DNA of 64,000 bases from Gemmatimonadota bacterium (GTDB lineage Bacteria; Gemmatimonadota; Gemmatimonadetes; Longimicrobiales; Gaopeijiaceae), in NCBI GenBank assembly GCA_028874995.1, contig JAPPGM010000128.1, positions 1 to 64,000 of the forward strand. Direction: 5' to 3'. Positions 10,027 to 20,010 of this stretch are shown piece after piece. Both the position numbers and the translations under genes were made by a program. The notes under the pieces were generated by a model that did not search any database, was not told where the DNA came from, and saw only the letters and a program-made list of their open reading frames with translations. Numbering within the stretch: the stretch's first letter is position 1; each line of letters begins with the position of its first letter.

Positions 10027-10041
10027 TGGCCCGCAGGTTGC
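10027..10041 (+). promoter_or_regulatory. Sigma-54 (-24/-12) promoter TGGCCCGCAGGTTGC
   Basis: Matches TGGCACGnnnnTTGC at every position except A5 to C, with exact spacing; 90 bp upstream of TPR gene ATG. Confidence 0.6.
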
Positions 10042-10130
10042 CCCTGTGGCAGGCAAACGCAACGGCCTCGCGCCAGCAGCCGGAACAGGATCCGGCCGGG
10101 GCGTCCGGGGCCAAGGATCGGGAGGGAAAG

Positions 10131-11183
10131 ATGGAAAGCAGAAACGCAGGGTACGATCGTTCGGAAACGGTGCTGCGCTGGTCGGCCGCCGTACTCGCCG
10201 CGGTGTCCTTCGTCGCGGCACTGGCGTGCAACGTCGAGAAGCGGGACGATCCCATGGAGCAGGTCGTCTACGCCGAGGTCGGCGGGCAGACTCCGGGGAC
10301 GAAGCCGGTTCCGGAGACGGCGCGGGTTCCGGCAGGCGACGTGAGCATCCCGGCGATGCAGACCGCGGTGCCCGCTTCCGCCGAGACCGCCGCGCCAGCC
10401 ACGGGAGCAAGCCCATCAGCGCGAACCGGGGAGGCCGCGGCACCGACGGAAGGCGACACTCTGGCACCGGAGACCACCGACGCGCCGATGGCCCCCTGGG
10501 AGCACTACGATCAGGGCATCTCCGCCTGGAAGAGCGGCGAGACGACCACCGCCGAAACGCACCTGCGGGAATGGGTGGCGTACGCGCCGGACCATGTGAA
10601 GGGCAGGGTGAACCTGGCCCGTGTGCTCATCGAGATCGGGCGTCCGCGCGAGGCGAAGGAACACGCGTCGCTGGCCGCCAACCTCGACCCGGCGTCGGTC
10701 CCCGCAAAGCGCGTTCTGGCACGGGCGCTCGCCGAGGCCGGAGATGCTTCCGCCGCGCTTGCGATGTACGAGGAAGCCCTCTGGCTCGACCCGGACGACC
10801 ACTGGTCGCTCAATAACATGGGCTACTTGCTCATCCTGCGCGGCCGCCACGAGGAGGCCGTAGGACCGCTGGCCCTGGCGGCGGAGCTTGACAGCACCAA
10901 CGCGATGTTCCGCTCGAACCTGGGCGCGGCGCTGGAGGGTGCAGGCTACCCTGCGGCCGCCCTGGCGGCCTTCGCCGCGGCCGTCGCCATCGACCCCGGT
11001 CACACCCGCGCGGCCGCCAGCGTGGCCCGCTTGCGAGAGCTTCTGGGCGAAGACGCCGCACCCGAGGTGGACACGGACCTCCTCGCCGACGATTATCGAA
11101 AAGGGCTGGTAGGCATTCCGGAGCCGGAAGAACCAGGCCCCATCGAGTACCCGTGGCGGGGCTATCCGTGGCAGGGCGATTGA
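10131..11183 (+). CDS. Tetratricopeptide repeat lipoprotein
   Basis: AALACNVEKRDDP lipobox-like; TPR units APDHVKGRVNLARVLIEIGRPREAKEHA, WLDPDDHWSLNNMGYLLILRGRHEEAVGPL. Confidence 0.8.
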   Translation: MESRNAGYDRSETVLRWSAAVLAAVSFVAALACNVEKRDDPMEQVVYAEVGGQTPGTKPVPETARVPAGDVSIPAMQTAVPASAETAAPATGASPSARTGEAAAPTEGDTLAPETTDAPMAPWEHYDQGISAWKSGETTTAETHLREWVAYAPDHVKGRVNLARVLIEIGRPREAKEHASLAANLDPASVPAKRVLARALAEAGDASAALAMYEEALWLDPDDHWSLNNMGYLLILRGRHEEAVGPLALAAELDSTNAMFRSNLGAALEGAGYPAAALAAFAAAVAIDPGHTRAAASVARLRELLGEDAAPEVDTDLLADDYRKGLVGIPEPEEPGPIEYPWRGYPWQGD

Positions 11184-11337
11184 GGGACGCACAATCAGGC
11201 CCGCCCCCCCGTCGCCGAGTCGCGGCCAGGGGGGGCCGGGCCCGGCCACGGCGGGATCGAAAACGGGGTACTGACATCGGGTCGCGCTCCTGAGGCCCTG
11301 GCGGCTCGTCACCACTCATCGAACGGAACCGGAGGAC

Positions 11338-13155
11338 GTGCGCAAGAAGACGAAGCTGCAACCGGCCAAGGTGTGGCGCGAGGCCCGCGAGATCATCTGG
11401 CGCTACCGCCGCCGGGTGGCCTTCGGTCTCCTGGTCATGGTCATCGGCCGGCTGGCGGGGCTCGTGCCGCCCGCGTCCTCCAAGTTCCTCATCGACAACG
11501 TGGTAGGACAGGGACGGACGGATCTCCTGGTGCCGCTGGCCCTCGTCGTCGCGGCCGCGACCCTCATCCAGGGCGCGAGTTCCTTCTCGCTGTCCCGGAT
11601 CCTGGGGGTCACCGCCCAGAGGGCCATCACCGAGATGCGCAAGACGGTGCAGGCCCACGTCGCGCGGCTACCGGTGGGCTACTTCGACTCCACGAAGTCC
11701 GGGGTGCTCATCTCGCGAGTCATGACCGACGCGGAGGGGATCCGGAACCTGGTCGGGACCGGTCTCGTGCAGCTTGCGGGAGGTGTGGTCACGTCGCTGG
11801 CGTGCTTCGCCATCCTCCTCTACCTGAACTGGCAGCTGACCGTCTTCACCATGGCGGTGCTGCTCCTCTTCGGCGGGGCGATGGCCTTCGCGTTCCGCAG
11901 ACTGAGGCCGCTCTTCCGCGAGCGCGGCCGCATCAACGCGGAGGTGACCGGGCGGCTGGGCGAGAGCTTCGCGGGAGTGCGCATCGTCAAGGCGTACACC
12001 TCCGAACGCAAGGAGGACCTCGTCTTCGCGCGCGGGGCCCATCGGCTGCTGCGCAACGTGGCCAGGTCGGTTCTGGGGGTCTCGGCGGTGACCTCCTTCT
12101 CGTCGGTGATCGTCGGCTCGATCAGCGTGGTGATGATCGTGATCGGCGGGCGCGCGATCCTCGGTGGCGACATGACGCTGGGCGACTTCGTGATGTACGT
12201 CTTCCTGACCGGCATGATGGCCGGTCCCCTGGTGCAGATGGCGAGCATCGGCACGCAGATCACCGAGGCCTTCGCCGGGCTGGACCGCATCCGCGAGCTG
12301 CGCTCGATGTCGACCGAGATCGACGGCGACGAGGGAAAGAGTCCGTTGAGGGCGACAGAGGGCCGAATCACCTTCGAGAACGTGTCCTTCTCCTACGACA
12401 ACGGGGTACCCGTGCTGAGGGATGTGTCGCTCGAGGCGCCACCCGGTTCGACGACCGCGCTGGTCGGATCGTCCGGCTCCGGGAAGAGCACGCTGGCCAG
12501 CCTCGTGCTGTCCTTCAACGCTCCCGACACCGGGCGCGTTCTGATCGACGGCCGCGACCTGGGGCGGCTGCGGCTCGCCGACTACCGGCGCCATGTGGGT
12601 GTCGTGCTCCAGGACAACTTCCTCTTCGACGACACCATCGAGTACAACATCCGCTACGGACGCACCCGGGCCACGCGCGACGACGTGATACGGGCGGCCA
12701 GGCTGGCGCACTGCCACGAGTTCATCACCGCCTTCCCGGACGGCTACGACACGGTCATCGGCGAGCGCGGCATCAAGGTGTCGGGCGGCCAGCGGCAGCG
12801 CCTCGCGATCGCCCGCGCCATCCTGGCCGATCCCAGGATCCTCGTGCTCGACGAGGCCACTTCGAGCCTCGATTCCGAGAGCGAGGCCCAGATTCAGGAG
12901 GGACTGCGGGCGCTGCGCCGCGGTCGCACCACCTTTGTCATCGCCCACCGGCTCTCCACCATCCGCAGCGCCGACCAGATCCTGGTGATCGAGGAGGGCC
13001 GGGTGGTGGAACGGGGCACACACGACGAGCTGATCGCGGCCGGGGGCCGGTACCGTGAGCTGCACGACCGACAGTACCGGATCGAAATGAACCGTTTCGT
13101 GAATCCGGGAGAGGAACTCCTGCCGGGCCCGGGGGCGGAAGGCAACCCGGTGTGA
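11338..13155 (+). CDS. ABC transporter, fused permease/ATPase (MsbA-like exporter)
   Basis: GTG start; GSSGSGKSTLASL Walker A, VSGGQRQRLAIARAIL signature, ILVLDEATSSLDSESE Walker B. Confidence 0.95.
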   Translation: MRKKTKLQPAKVWREAREIIWRYRRRVAFGLLVMVIGRLAGLVPPASSKFLIDNVVGQGRTDLLVPLALVVAAATLIQGASSFSLSRILGVTAQRAITEMRKTVQAHVARLPVGYFDSTKSGVLISRVMTDAEGIRNLVGTGLVQLAGGVVTSLACFAILLYLNWQLTVFTMAVLLLFGGAMAFAFRRLRPLFRERGRINAEVTGRLGESFAGVRIVKAYTSERKEDLVFARGAHRLLRNVARSVLGVSAVTSFSSVIVGSISVVMIVIGGRAILGGDMTLGDFVMYVFLTGMMAGPLVQMASIGTQITEAFAGLDRIRELRSMSTEIDGDEGKSPLRATEGRITFENVSFSYDNGVPVLRDVSLEAPPGSTTALVGSSGSGKSTLASLVLSFNAPDTGRVLIDGRDLGRLRLADYRRHVGVVLQDNFLFDDTIEYNIRYGRTRATRDDVIRAARLAHCHEFITAFPDGYDTVIGERGIKVSGGQRQRLAIARAILADPRILVLDEATSSLDSESEAQIQEGLRALRRGRTTFVIAHRLSTIRSADQILVIEEGRVVERGTHDELIAAGGRYRELHDRQYRIEMNRFVNPGEELLPGPGAEGNPV

Positions 13156-13281
13156 GACTGTGCAGGCGGCGACGGAGCCTCCTAACCCCAAGGGATGCCA
13201 CTGATTGAAGTTTTCGCCACCGGGGGACGTAGATTAAGATTGGGCAGGATTCGAAAGTCCCCCCGAACCGGGAGCGATCCA

Positions 13282-13881
13282 GTGAAGCGACGGCACCTGT
13301 TGTTGTTGGCGGGAATGAGCGTGTTGACCGCACCGGCTTGCGAGCCGGCCGATACCGGCGAGGCCGAGGCCGATGCCACGGAGGCGGCGGCACCACCCCC
13401 GAGCGCAACCACGGTCCGGTCGGAGATGCTGGCCGACCTGGGCGAGCTCCGCGAGAAGTACCTGCGGCTGGCCGATGCCATGCCGGAGTCGGCGTACGGG
13501 TGGCGCCCGGCGGAAGGCGTCCGGTCGGTGTCGGAGGTCTACATGCACATTGCGGCGGCCAACTTCGGAATCGTCATGAGCGTGCTGGAGGTACAGCCGC
13601 CGACCATGGCCGACCCTGCCTGGTACGATTTCCAGAACGCCGAATCGATCGCCGACAAGATGACCATCGGCGAGGCACTGGCCGCATCGTTCGACTACGT
13701 GGGCGAGGTGATTCAGGGCGCTTCGGACACCCGTCTTCAGGAAGCGGTCGACCTGTTCGGCCGGGAAACTTCGGTGCGGGGGGCCCTGCTGCTGGTGATC
13801 ACGCACTGTCACGAGCACCTGGGGCAATCGATCGCGTACGCACGCATGAACGGCGTCACGCCGCCGTGGTCGGAGGGCTGA
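13282..13881 (+). CDS. DinB-family protein with lipoprotein-like signal
   Basis: YMHIAAANFG and TSVRGALLLVITHCHEHLGQSIAYARMNGVTPPWS, typical of DinB-like four-helix proteins. Confidence 0.75.
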   Translation: MKRRHLLLLAGMSVLTAPACEPADTGEAEADATEAAAPPPSATTVRSEMLADLGELREKYLRLADAMPESAYGWRPAEGVRSVSEVYMHIAAANFGIVMSVLEVQPPTMADPAWYDFQNAESIADKMTIGEALAASFDYVGEVIQGASDTRLQEAVDLFGRETSVRGALLLVITHCHEHLGQSIAYARMNGVTPPWSEG

Positions 13882-14000
13882 GGGCGGCGGGTGCTGAAAG
13901 CTTGCGCTGGCATCATTCAGGACGGATGTTGACCCGTGCAGGTCAGACCGCGCCGTGCCGGGTCCGTTTCCGAGACCGGCCGGCCCGGTCGGCACGAGGG

Positions 14001-14018
14001 GGTAAACATTTGTGTACC
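14001..14018. promoter_or_regulatory. Candidate 18-bp dyad GGTAAAC-ATTT-GTGTACC upstream of aminotransferase
   Basis: 7-4-7 near-palindrome similar to 20011-20028. Confidence 0.4.
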
Positions 14019-14129
14019 GCTGACTTGAGGAATACCGCGCAGCGACCTGCCGACCTACGGTTGCAGTGGCTTCGCTGTTATTGTCGTTAAAGGAGTTTGG
14101 AAGGCCGCCAAGTGGCAGGAAGGTTCCAG

Positions 14130-15269
14130 ATGCGAAGACGCGACTTCATTCGGACAGGGACGTTCACGGGTCTCGTGGCGGGTGCAGGGGGGATCGGGGG
14201 CGCGGGGGACCCCTTGGCCGCAATTGTCGGTGGCCCCGCGCGGAGGACGGCCGCCGGCCCCGTGCGTCTCAGCTCCAACGAGAACCCGCTGGGGATATCC
14301 CCGGCCGCGAAGGATGCGCTCGTCGAGGCCGTCGTGCTCTCGAACCGTTATCCCGCGGATCAGCACCGGGCGCTCGTCGGCAAGTTGGCGGCGGCACACG
14401 AAGTGGCCGAGAACCAGGTGGTGCTCGGTACCGGGTCGGCGGAAGTGCTGCAGATGGCGGTGCAGGCTTTCGCGGCTCCACGGGCGAAGCTGGTCATGGC
14501 GGAACCGACGTACGAGGCCGTGACCAACTACCAGCGCACCGAGGCGTACGAACTGATCAGGGTGCCGCTGACTTCCGGCCACGAGCACGACCTGGACCGG
14601 ATGCGCGAGGTCGCCGAGAGCTCCGGCCACCCCGCCCTGGTCTACCTCTGCAACCCCAACAACCCCACTGCGACGATCACGCCCAGCGCGGCGATCGACG
14701 CCTGGATCGCGGACGCGCCCGAGCACGTCTTCTTCCTCTCCGACGAGGCGTACATCGAGTACGTGGAAGACGAACGCTTGTGGAGCTCGCTGCCGTGGAT
14801 CGGCAGCAAGCGCAATGTCCTCGTCGTGAGGACCTTCTCGAAGATATACGGGCTGGCGGGACTCCGGATCGGGTACGGGATCGCGCATCCCGACACCGCG
14901 GCGCGACTCTCCGACTTCGCGTCGCGGAACAACATCAACCAGCTGGCGATTGCCGCGGCGGGCGCGTCCTTCCGCGACGAGGCACTCATGGAGAAGAGCC
15001 GCAAGGTCAACCGCCAGTCACGTGAGATGGTCGAGGCCACCCTGGGCGAACTGGGGTTGGAGCACATGCCCACGCAGGCGAACTTTCTGATGCACCGGAT
15101 CAACGGAGACCTTGCCACGTACCGCGGCCGCATGGCCGAGGCGGGTTTTCTTGTCGGGCGGGACTTTCCGCCCATGCTGGATTGGAACCGGCTCTCCTTC
15201 GGACTTCCCGAGGACATGGGCCGCTTTTGTGACACTCTGCGCGGATTCCGCGGAAAGGGATGGATCTAG
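14130..15269 (+). CDS. Histidinol-phosphate aminotransferase-like PLP enzyme with Tat-type signal
   Basis: MRRRDFIRTGTF twin-Arg leader; LSSNENPLGISPAAKDAL, CNPNNPT, FSKIYGLAGLRIGYGI. Confidence 0.9.
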   Translation: MRRRDFIRTGTFTGLVAGAGGIGGAGDPLAAIVGGPARRTAAGPVRLSSNENPLGISPAAKDALVEAVVLSNRYPADQHRALVGKLAAAHEVAENQVVLGTGSAEVLQMAVQAFAAPRAKLVMAEPTYEAVTNYQRTEAYELIRVPLTSGHEHDLDRMREVAESSGHPALVYLCNPNNPTATITPSAAIDAWIADAPEHVFFLSDEAYIEYVEDERLWSSLPWIGSKRNVLVVRTFSKIYGLAGLRIGYGIAHPDTAARLSDFASRNNINQLAIAAAGASFRDEALMEKSRKVNRQSREMVEATLGELGLEHMPTQANFLMHRINGDLATYRGRMAEAGFLVGRDFPPMLDWNRLSFGLPEDMGRFCDTLRGFRGKGWI

Positions 15270-15273
15270 CCAA

Positions 15274-18153
15274 ATGAAATCGAAATTGCTTCTGCTCGGA
15301 ACGCTTATCGCATTGAGCCAGCCCGCTGTCGCTGCGGCCCAGGGCACGCTGCGGGGCACCATCACTTCGGCCGGGACCGGCGCGGCGGTGGAGGGGGCCC
15401 AGGTCCTTCTTACGGACCTCAACATGGGCGCCAACACCATGGCCGGCGGCGCCTACGAAATCACCGGCATTCCGGCCGGAACCCACGAGGTGGAGATTCG
15501 TCTGATCGGCTATCAGCTCGTGCGCCGTGAAGTCACCATCACCGACGGGGGGACGGCCCGCCTCGACGTCGCCCTGACCGAGGTCGCGCTCGAAATCGGT
15601 GCCGTGGTCGCGGTTGGGACTCGTGCGGAGCCCAGGACCGTGACCGAATCGCCCGTCCCGGTCGATGTGATTCAACCGCGGGACCTCGTCCGCCAGGGCG
15701 ACACCGACTTCGCGAACGTCCTTCGCAACGTGGTCCCCTCGTTCAACGTGAACATCCAGCCGATCTCCGACGCGGCGACCTTCGCGCGGCCCGCCAACCT
15801 GCGCGGCCTGGCGCCGGACCACACCCTGGTCCTCGTCAACGGCAAGAGGCGCCACCGCACGGCGGTCATCACCTGGTACGGAAACGGCCTCGCCGACGGC
15901 TCCCAGGGCCCCGACATCGCGCTCATCCCCGGCCTGGCCCTCGGACAGGCCGAGGTGCTGCGTGACGGGGCGTCCGCCCAGTACGGGTCGGACGCGATCG
16001 CCGGGGTCATGAACTTCGTGCTGAGGAACGACCGCTCCGGCGGCTCCATCGAGGTCAAGTCGGGCGGGAACATCTTCGGCCAGACCAGCGAGCCCTTCGA
16101 CCAGGGAAGCGTCCCGGGCGACGGTGAGATGTACACCGTCGCGGGCAACTTCGGCCTGCCGCTCGGCGAGACCGGCTACCTGAACCTGACGGGCGAATAC
16201 GGCAACGCCTGGCCCACCGACCGCAGCCTTCAGCGCGACGACGCCACCGCGCTGATCAACTCCGGCAACACTGCCGTCCGCTCGCCCGCTCAGATCTGGG
16301 GCTCTCCCCAGGTCAGCAACGATTTGAAGCTCTGGGCGAACATGGGCTATGTGTTCGACAACATGAAGTTCTATTCGCACGGCGGTTTCGTAAGCAAGCA
16401 GGTCGAAGGCGGGTTCTATTTCCGCAACCCGGGCACCCGCAGCGGTGTCTTCGGAACGCGGAACGCCGACGGCGAGCGGATCCTTCTGGTGGGCGACATG
16501 CTCGATGCGGCGGACGGCGTGCTGGACGGATCGGCGGGCTGCCCCGAAGTACGGGTCGACGACAACGGAGTGGTGCAGGACCAGGCGGCATTCAACCATG
16601 TCATGAACGATCCCAACTGCTTCAGCTTCCGGAAGCTCTTCCCCGGCGGTTTCACCCCGCAGTTCGGCGCGAACGTCATGGACGGTTCCGTGGTGGCGGG
16701 GTTGGAGGGCACCTCGGGCGAGCTGGCCTGGGACGCGAGCGCGAGCTGGGGCAAGTCCAACATGGACTTCTACATGTACAACACGGTCAACGCTTCGCTG
16801 GGACCGGACCAGCCCTGCGCCGGAGCCGACAGGAACCTATCCTTCGTCGTGCCGGACCAGCCCTGCACCCCGTGGTTCCACCCCGGGATCTACGACCAGC
16901 AGGAGCAGAACCTCAACCTCGATCTGTCGTACGACTACAGCGACATGGTGAACATCGCGGGTGGCGCGGAGTTCCGGAACGAGCGCTTTGAAATCGTGCC
17001 GGGAGACAGGCCCTCGTGGACGGAAGGCTCGCTGGCCACACAGGGCTTCACGCCGGGTTCCAACGGGTTCACCGGCTTCGGACCGCTGACGGAAGGCGTT
17101 TGGAACCGCAACAACTTCGCGGGCTACCTCGACATCGAGCTCAGTGATCCCGACAATGCCTGGCTGCTCGATGTGGCCGGCCGCGTCGAACGGTTCTCGG
17201 ACTTCGGTACCACGATCAACGGCAAGTTCGCCGCCCGCGTCAGCGTGTCCGAGCAGATGGGGCTCCGAGCCAGCGCCAGCACGGGCTTCCGCGCGCCCAC
17301 GCCCGGGCAGCAGAACGCCTTCAACATCTCCACGATCTACGATCCGGCGATCATGGATCTGACGAACAACGGCACGATTCCTTCCACTTCTCCCCTGGCG
17401 GAGAGATTCGGGGGCAAGCCGCTTACGCCCGAGAAGTCCATCAACATGGCGGTGGGCACCGTGTACGACAGCGGCCCGTTCAAATTGTCCATGGACTTCT
17501 TCCGCATCCAGGTTTCGGACCGCCTCACCACCAGCGCGGACAGGCAGCTCAGTCCGCAGGAGATCGAGGAGCTCATCGGCCTGGGCATCATCCGGCCGGG
17601 TGGCGTACTGGCGCGCTTCCGATTCTTCATCAACGACTTCGCGACGACCACGAACGGAATCGATCTGGTCGGCGCGTATGAGATTCAGGGAGCGGGCGGG
17701 TCCACCACCACGCTGTCCAGCGCGTGGAACTGGACTTCGACCGACGTGACCGAGTTCAACGATACCACGCTCACGCCGCATCGCATCCGGATCCTCAAGG
17801 AGGGACTTCCCGGGATTCGCGGCAACCTCGCCGTTCACCACGCATTTGCCGGCGGCACCCGTTTCCTGGTGCGCGGCAGCTATTGGGGCGGCTACTTCGA
17901 CGGGGAGCAGCCCTACTATGAGTCGAACCCCGAAAACACCATCGACTACCCGGCCCGCATGCTCTTTGATGTCGAGGGCGCACACACCCTGATGAACCGC
18001 TGGACCCTCACGGTGGGCGCGCAGAACGTGCTGAACACCTACCCGGAGGAGTATCCCGGCGCGGCGGCCGGCGTCGGCAACCGGTACGGTCAGTTCACGC
18101 CGTTCGGCTTCAACGGTATGTTCCTCTACAGCAAGGTGGGCTACTCCTGGTAA
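15274..18153 (+). CDS. TonB-dependent receptor with N-terminal carboxypeptidase-regulatory-like domain
   Basis: Signal peptide, GTLRGTITSAGTGAAVEGAQVLL domain, plug VNGKRRHRTAVI / RDGASAQYGSDAIAGVMNFVLR, C-terminal aromatic W. Confidence 0.93.
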   Translation: MKSKLLLLGTLIALSQPAVAAAQGTLRGTITSAGTGAAVEGAQVLLTDLNMGANTMAGGAYEITGIPAGTHEVEIRLIGYQLVRREVTITDGGTARLDVALTEVALEIGAVVAVGTRAEPRTVTESPVPVDVIQPRDLVRQGDTDFANVLRNVVPSFNVNIQPISDAATFARPANLRGLAPDHTLVLVNGKRRHRTAVITWYGNGLADGSQGPDIALIPGLALGQAEVLRDGASAQYGSDAIAGVMNFVLRNDRSGGSIEVKSGGNIFGQTSEPFDQGSVPGDGEMYTVAGNFGLPLGETGYLNLTGEYGNAWPTDRSLQRDDATALINSGNTAVRSPAQIWGSPQVSNDLKLWANMGYVFDNMKFYSHGGFVSKQVEGGFYFRNPGTRSGVFGTRNADGERILLVGDMLDAADGVLDGSAGCPEVRVDDNGVVQDQAAFNHVMNDPNCFSFRKLFPGGFTPQFGANVMDGSVVAGLEGTSGELAWDASASWGKSNMDFYMYNTVNASLGPDQPCAGADRNLSFVVPDQPCTPWFHPGIYDQQEQNLNLDLSYDYSDMVNIAGGAEFRNERFEIVPGDRPSWTEGSLATQGFTPGSNGFTGFGPLTEGVWNRNNFAGYLDIELSDPDNAWLLDVAGRVERFSDFGTTINGKFAARVSVSEQMGLRASASTGFRAPTPGQQNAFNISTIYDPAIMDLTNNGTIPSTSPLAERFGGKPLTPEKSINMAVGTVYDSGPFKLSMDFFRIQVSDRLTTSADRQLSPQEIEELIGLGIIRPGGVLARFRFFINDFATTTNGIDLVGAYEIQGAGGSTTTLSSAWNWTSTDVTEFNDTTLTPHRIRILKEGLPGIRGNLAVHHAFAGGTRFLVRGSYWGGYFDGEQPYYESNPENTIDYPARMLFDVEGAHTLMNRWTLTVGAQNVLNTYPEEYPGAAAGVGNRYGQFTPFGFNGMFLYSKVGYSW

Positions 18154-18196
18154 GCCGGCTCATCCTGACGCGGCTTATCCGGGCCGCGGACGCTAC

Positions 18197-18233
18197 CCGG
18201 CCCCGGGTCGGCTTCGTGCCGGTCCGGGGCCGG
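18197..18233 (+). terminator. GC-rich hairpin between TonB receptor and herA-like gene
   Basis: 10-bp perfect stem CCGGCCCCGG/CCGGGGCCGG. Confidence 0.5.
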
Positions 18234-18255
18234 TGGCTTATCTTGGTGACCCGTC

Positions 18256-19956
18256 ATGAGCGAGCACCCCACCTCCCCTCCCGTCGGCCGTGTCATCGGC
18301 ACCGACCCGGCTACGCCCCTCGAGTTCTGGGTGGCCGTGAGCGAGGACCGCTTCCTGCAGCTCGACGATGTCGTCGTGGTCGAGCGGTCCCTCCCCGGGC
18401 GCTCCGAGCCCATCCGCATCTACGGCATGGTGGCCGACCTGCGCGTCCGGCACGAGGGCGCGCGCTTCGACAGCGATGTTTTCCTGATCGAGGACGGGGT
18501 GCTCCCGGCACAGGTGACCGAGGCCGCGAAGGTGCTGGCGACGCGTTTTGAACCGGAGGTGTTCGTCCCCCCGGTGCCGGGCGAGGTCGTTCGGAAAGCG
18601 GTCGGCAAGGCCCGCGACGAGGCCCTGTTTTTCGACGGCATGGAACGCCGCATTCCGGCCGGCCTCTCGCGCGACGGCGAGGTCATCCACGCCAACCTGG
18701 AGTTCATGGACGGGACGCGGGGCGCGCACGTGAACATCAGCGGCGTATCGGGCGTGGCCACCAAGACCAGCTACGCGGTCTTCCTGCTACACTCTCTCTT
18801 CACCTCGGGCGAGCTGGGGGCCGGCGCCCACAACACAAAGGCGCTGATCTTCAACGTCAAGGGCGAGGACCTCCTCTTCCTCGACCGCCCCAACCGCCAC
18901 CTCGACGGCGAGCAGATGGCGCGCTACACGTCGCTGGGCCTCCCGGCCTCGCCCTTCGCGAGCGTCGAGTTGTGGGCCCCGCCCCGCCGCGGCGACCCCT
19001 CCGCCGCCCCCCGCACCGGCAGCCGCGCCGACGGGGTGACCTCGTTCTTCTGGACGCTGGCCGAGTTCTGCCAGGACGAGCTTCTCCCCTTCCTCTTCGC
19101 CGACGCGGGGGACGAACGCCAGCAGTACACGATCGTGGTGCACAACGTGACGGCGCGACTCCGGCGCGAGGCCAATCCCCTCGACGATGGCGGCGTTCGG
19201 CTCGGCGGAGTCACGTGCCGCACTTTCGAGCAGCTCATCGACGTGATCAGCGACCGTCTGGAGGACGACGCCGACCGGGGCGACTGGGCGGGCCGCTCCA
19301 TCGGCACCGGCACCATCAACGCCTTTGTGCGCCGCCTCTACGCCTCCCGTCGCGACGCCGAGCACCTCGTCCGCGGCGACGTCCCCAACCCCGGCAAGCA
19401 CCGCATCGGCATGCAGGCGCAGGTCGCGGTGGTGGATATCGCGAAGCTGTCGCGGCGGGCCCAGCGCTTCGTCGTGGGGGTGGTGCTCTGCAGGACCTTC
19501 CGTGACAAGGAGGAGACGGGTGCGCGCGAGCCCCTCCTCTTCGTCGTGCTCGACGAACTCAACAAGTACGCGCCGCGCGAGGGACACAGCCCGATCAAGG
19601 AGATCCTCCTGGACATGGCCGAGCGGGGGCGCTCGCTGGGCGTGATCCTGATCGGTGCTCAGCAGACCGCCAGCGAGGTGGAGCGACGGGTGATCGCCAA
19701 CTCGTCCCTCCGGGTGGCGGGCCGTCTGGACAGCGCCGAAGCGGGCCGGCCCGAGTACGCCTTCCTCCCCACCGCGCACCGCCAGCGCGCCACCATCCTC
19801 AAGCCCGGCACCATGATCCTGTCGCAACCGGAACTGCCGGTCCCGCTGGTGCTGGAGTTTCCCTTCCCGGCGTGGGCCACGCGGCCGGATGAGGTGGGGA
19901 CGGCGCCCGGTGACTCGGAGGACACCGGCGATCCGTTTGAGGGTCTGGTGGAGTGA
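18256..19956 (+). CDS. HerA-like ATP-binding protein (DUF87-type DNA translocase)
   Basis: HAS-barrel-like N-terminus (GRVIGTDPATPLEFWVAV), variant P-loop NISGVSGVATKTSYAVFLL, Walker B LLFVVLDELNKYAP, GAQQTASEVERRVIANSSLRVAGRL. Confidence 0.82.
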   Translation: MSEHPTSPPVGRVIGTDPATPLEFWVAVSEDRFLQLDDVVVVERSLPGRSEPIRIYGMVADLRVRHEGARFDSDVFLIEDGVLPAQVTEAAKVLATRFEPEVFVPPVPGEVVRKAVGKARDEALFFDGMERRIPAGLSRDGEVIHANLEFMDGTRGAHVNISGVSGVATKTSYAVFLLHSLFTSGELGAGAHNTKALIFNVKGEDLLFLDRPNRHLDGEQMARYTSLGLPASPFASVELWAPPRRGDPSAAPRTGSRADGVTSFFWTLAEFCQDELLPFLFADAGDERQQYTIVVHNVTARLRREANPLDDGGVRLGGVTCRTFEQLIDVISDRLEDDADRGDWAGRSIGTGTINAFVRRLYASRRDAEHLVRGDVPNPGKHRIGMQAQVAVVDIAKLSRRAQRFVVGVVLCRTFRDKEETGAREPLLFVVLDELNKYAPREGHSPIKEILLDMAERGRSLGVILIGAQQTASEVERRVIANSSLRVAGRLDSAEAGRPEYAFLPTAHRQRATILKPGTMILSQPELPVPLVLEFPFPAWATRPDEVGTAPGDSEDTGDPFEGLVE

Positions 19957-19989
19957 AGCACCCGGATCAGCACACTCAACGATCCAAAA

Positions 19990-20007
19990 TGTAATGTCAA
20001 CTTTACA
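19990..20007. promoter_or_regulatory. Candidate operator dyad A: TGTAATG-TCAA-CTTTACA
   Basis: 6/7 inverted repeat with 4-bp spacer in AT-rich gap before mre11. Confidence 0.45.
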
Positions 20008-20010
20008 GAA

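Noticed and set aside
10027-10130. Possible riboswitch (GGCAGGCAAACGCAACGGCC...) in the TPR gene leader
   Set aside because: Some GEMM-like words but no convincing conserved core or paired helices could be assembled by eye; a covariance-model search would be needed
15672-16148. Short antisense ORFs inside the TonB receptor
   Set aside because: No motifs, explained by codon composition of the receptor gene
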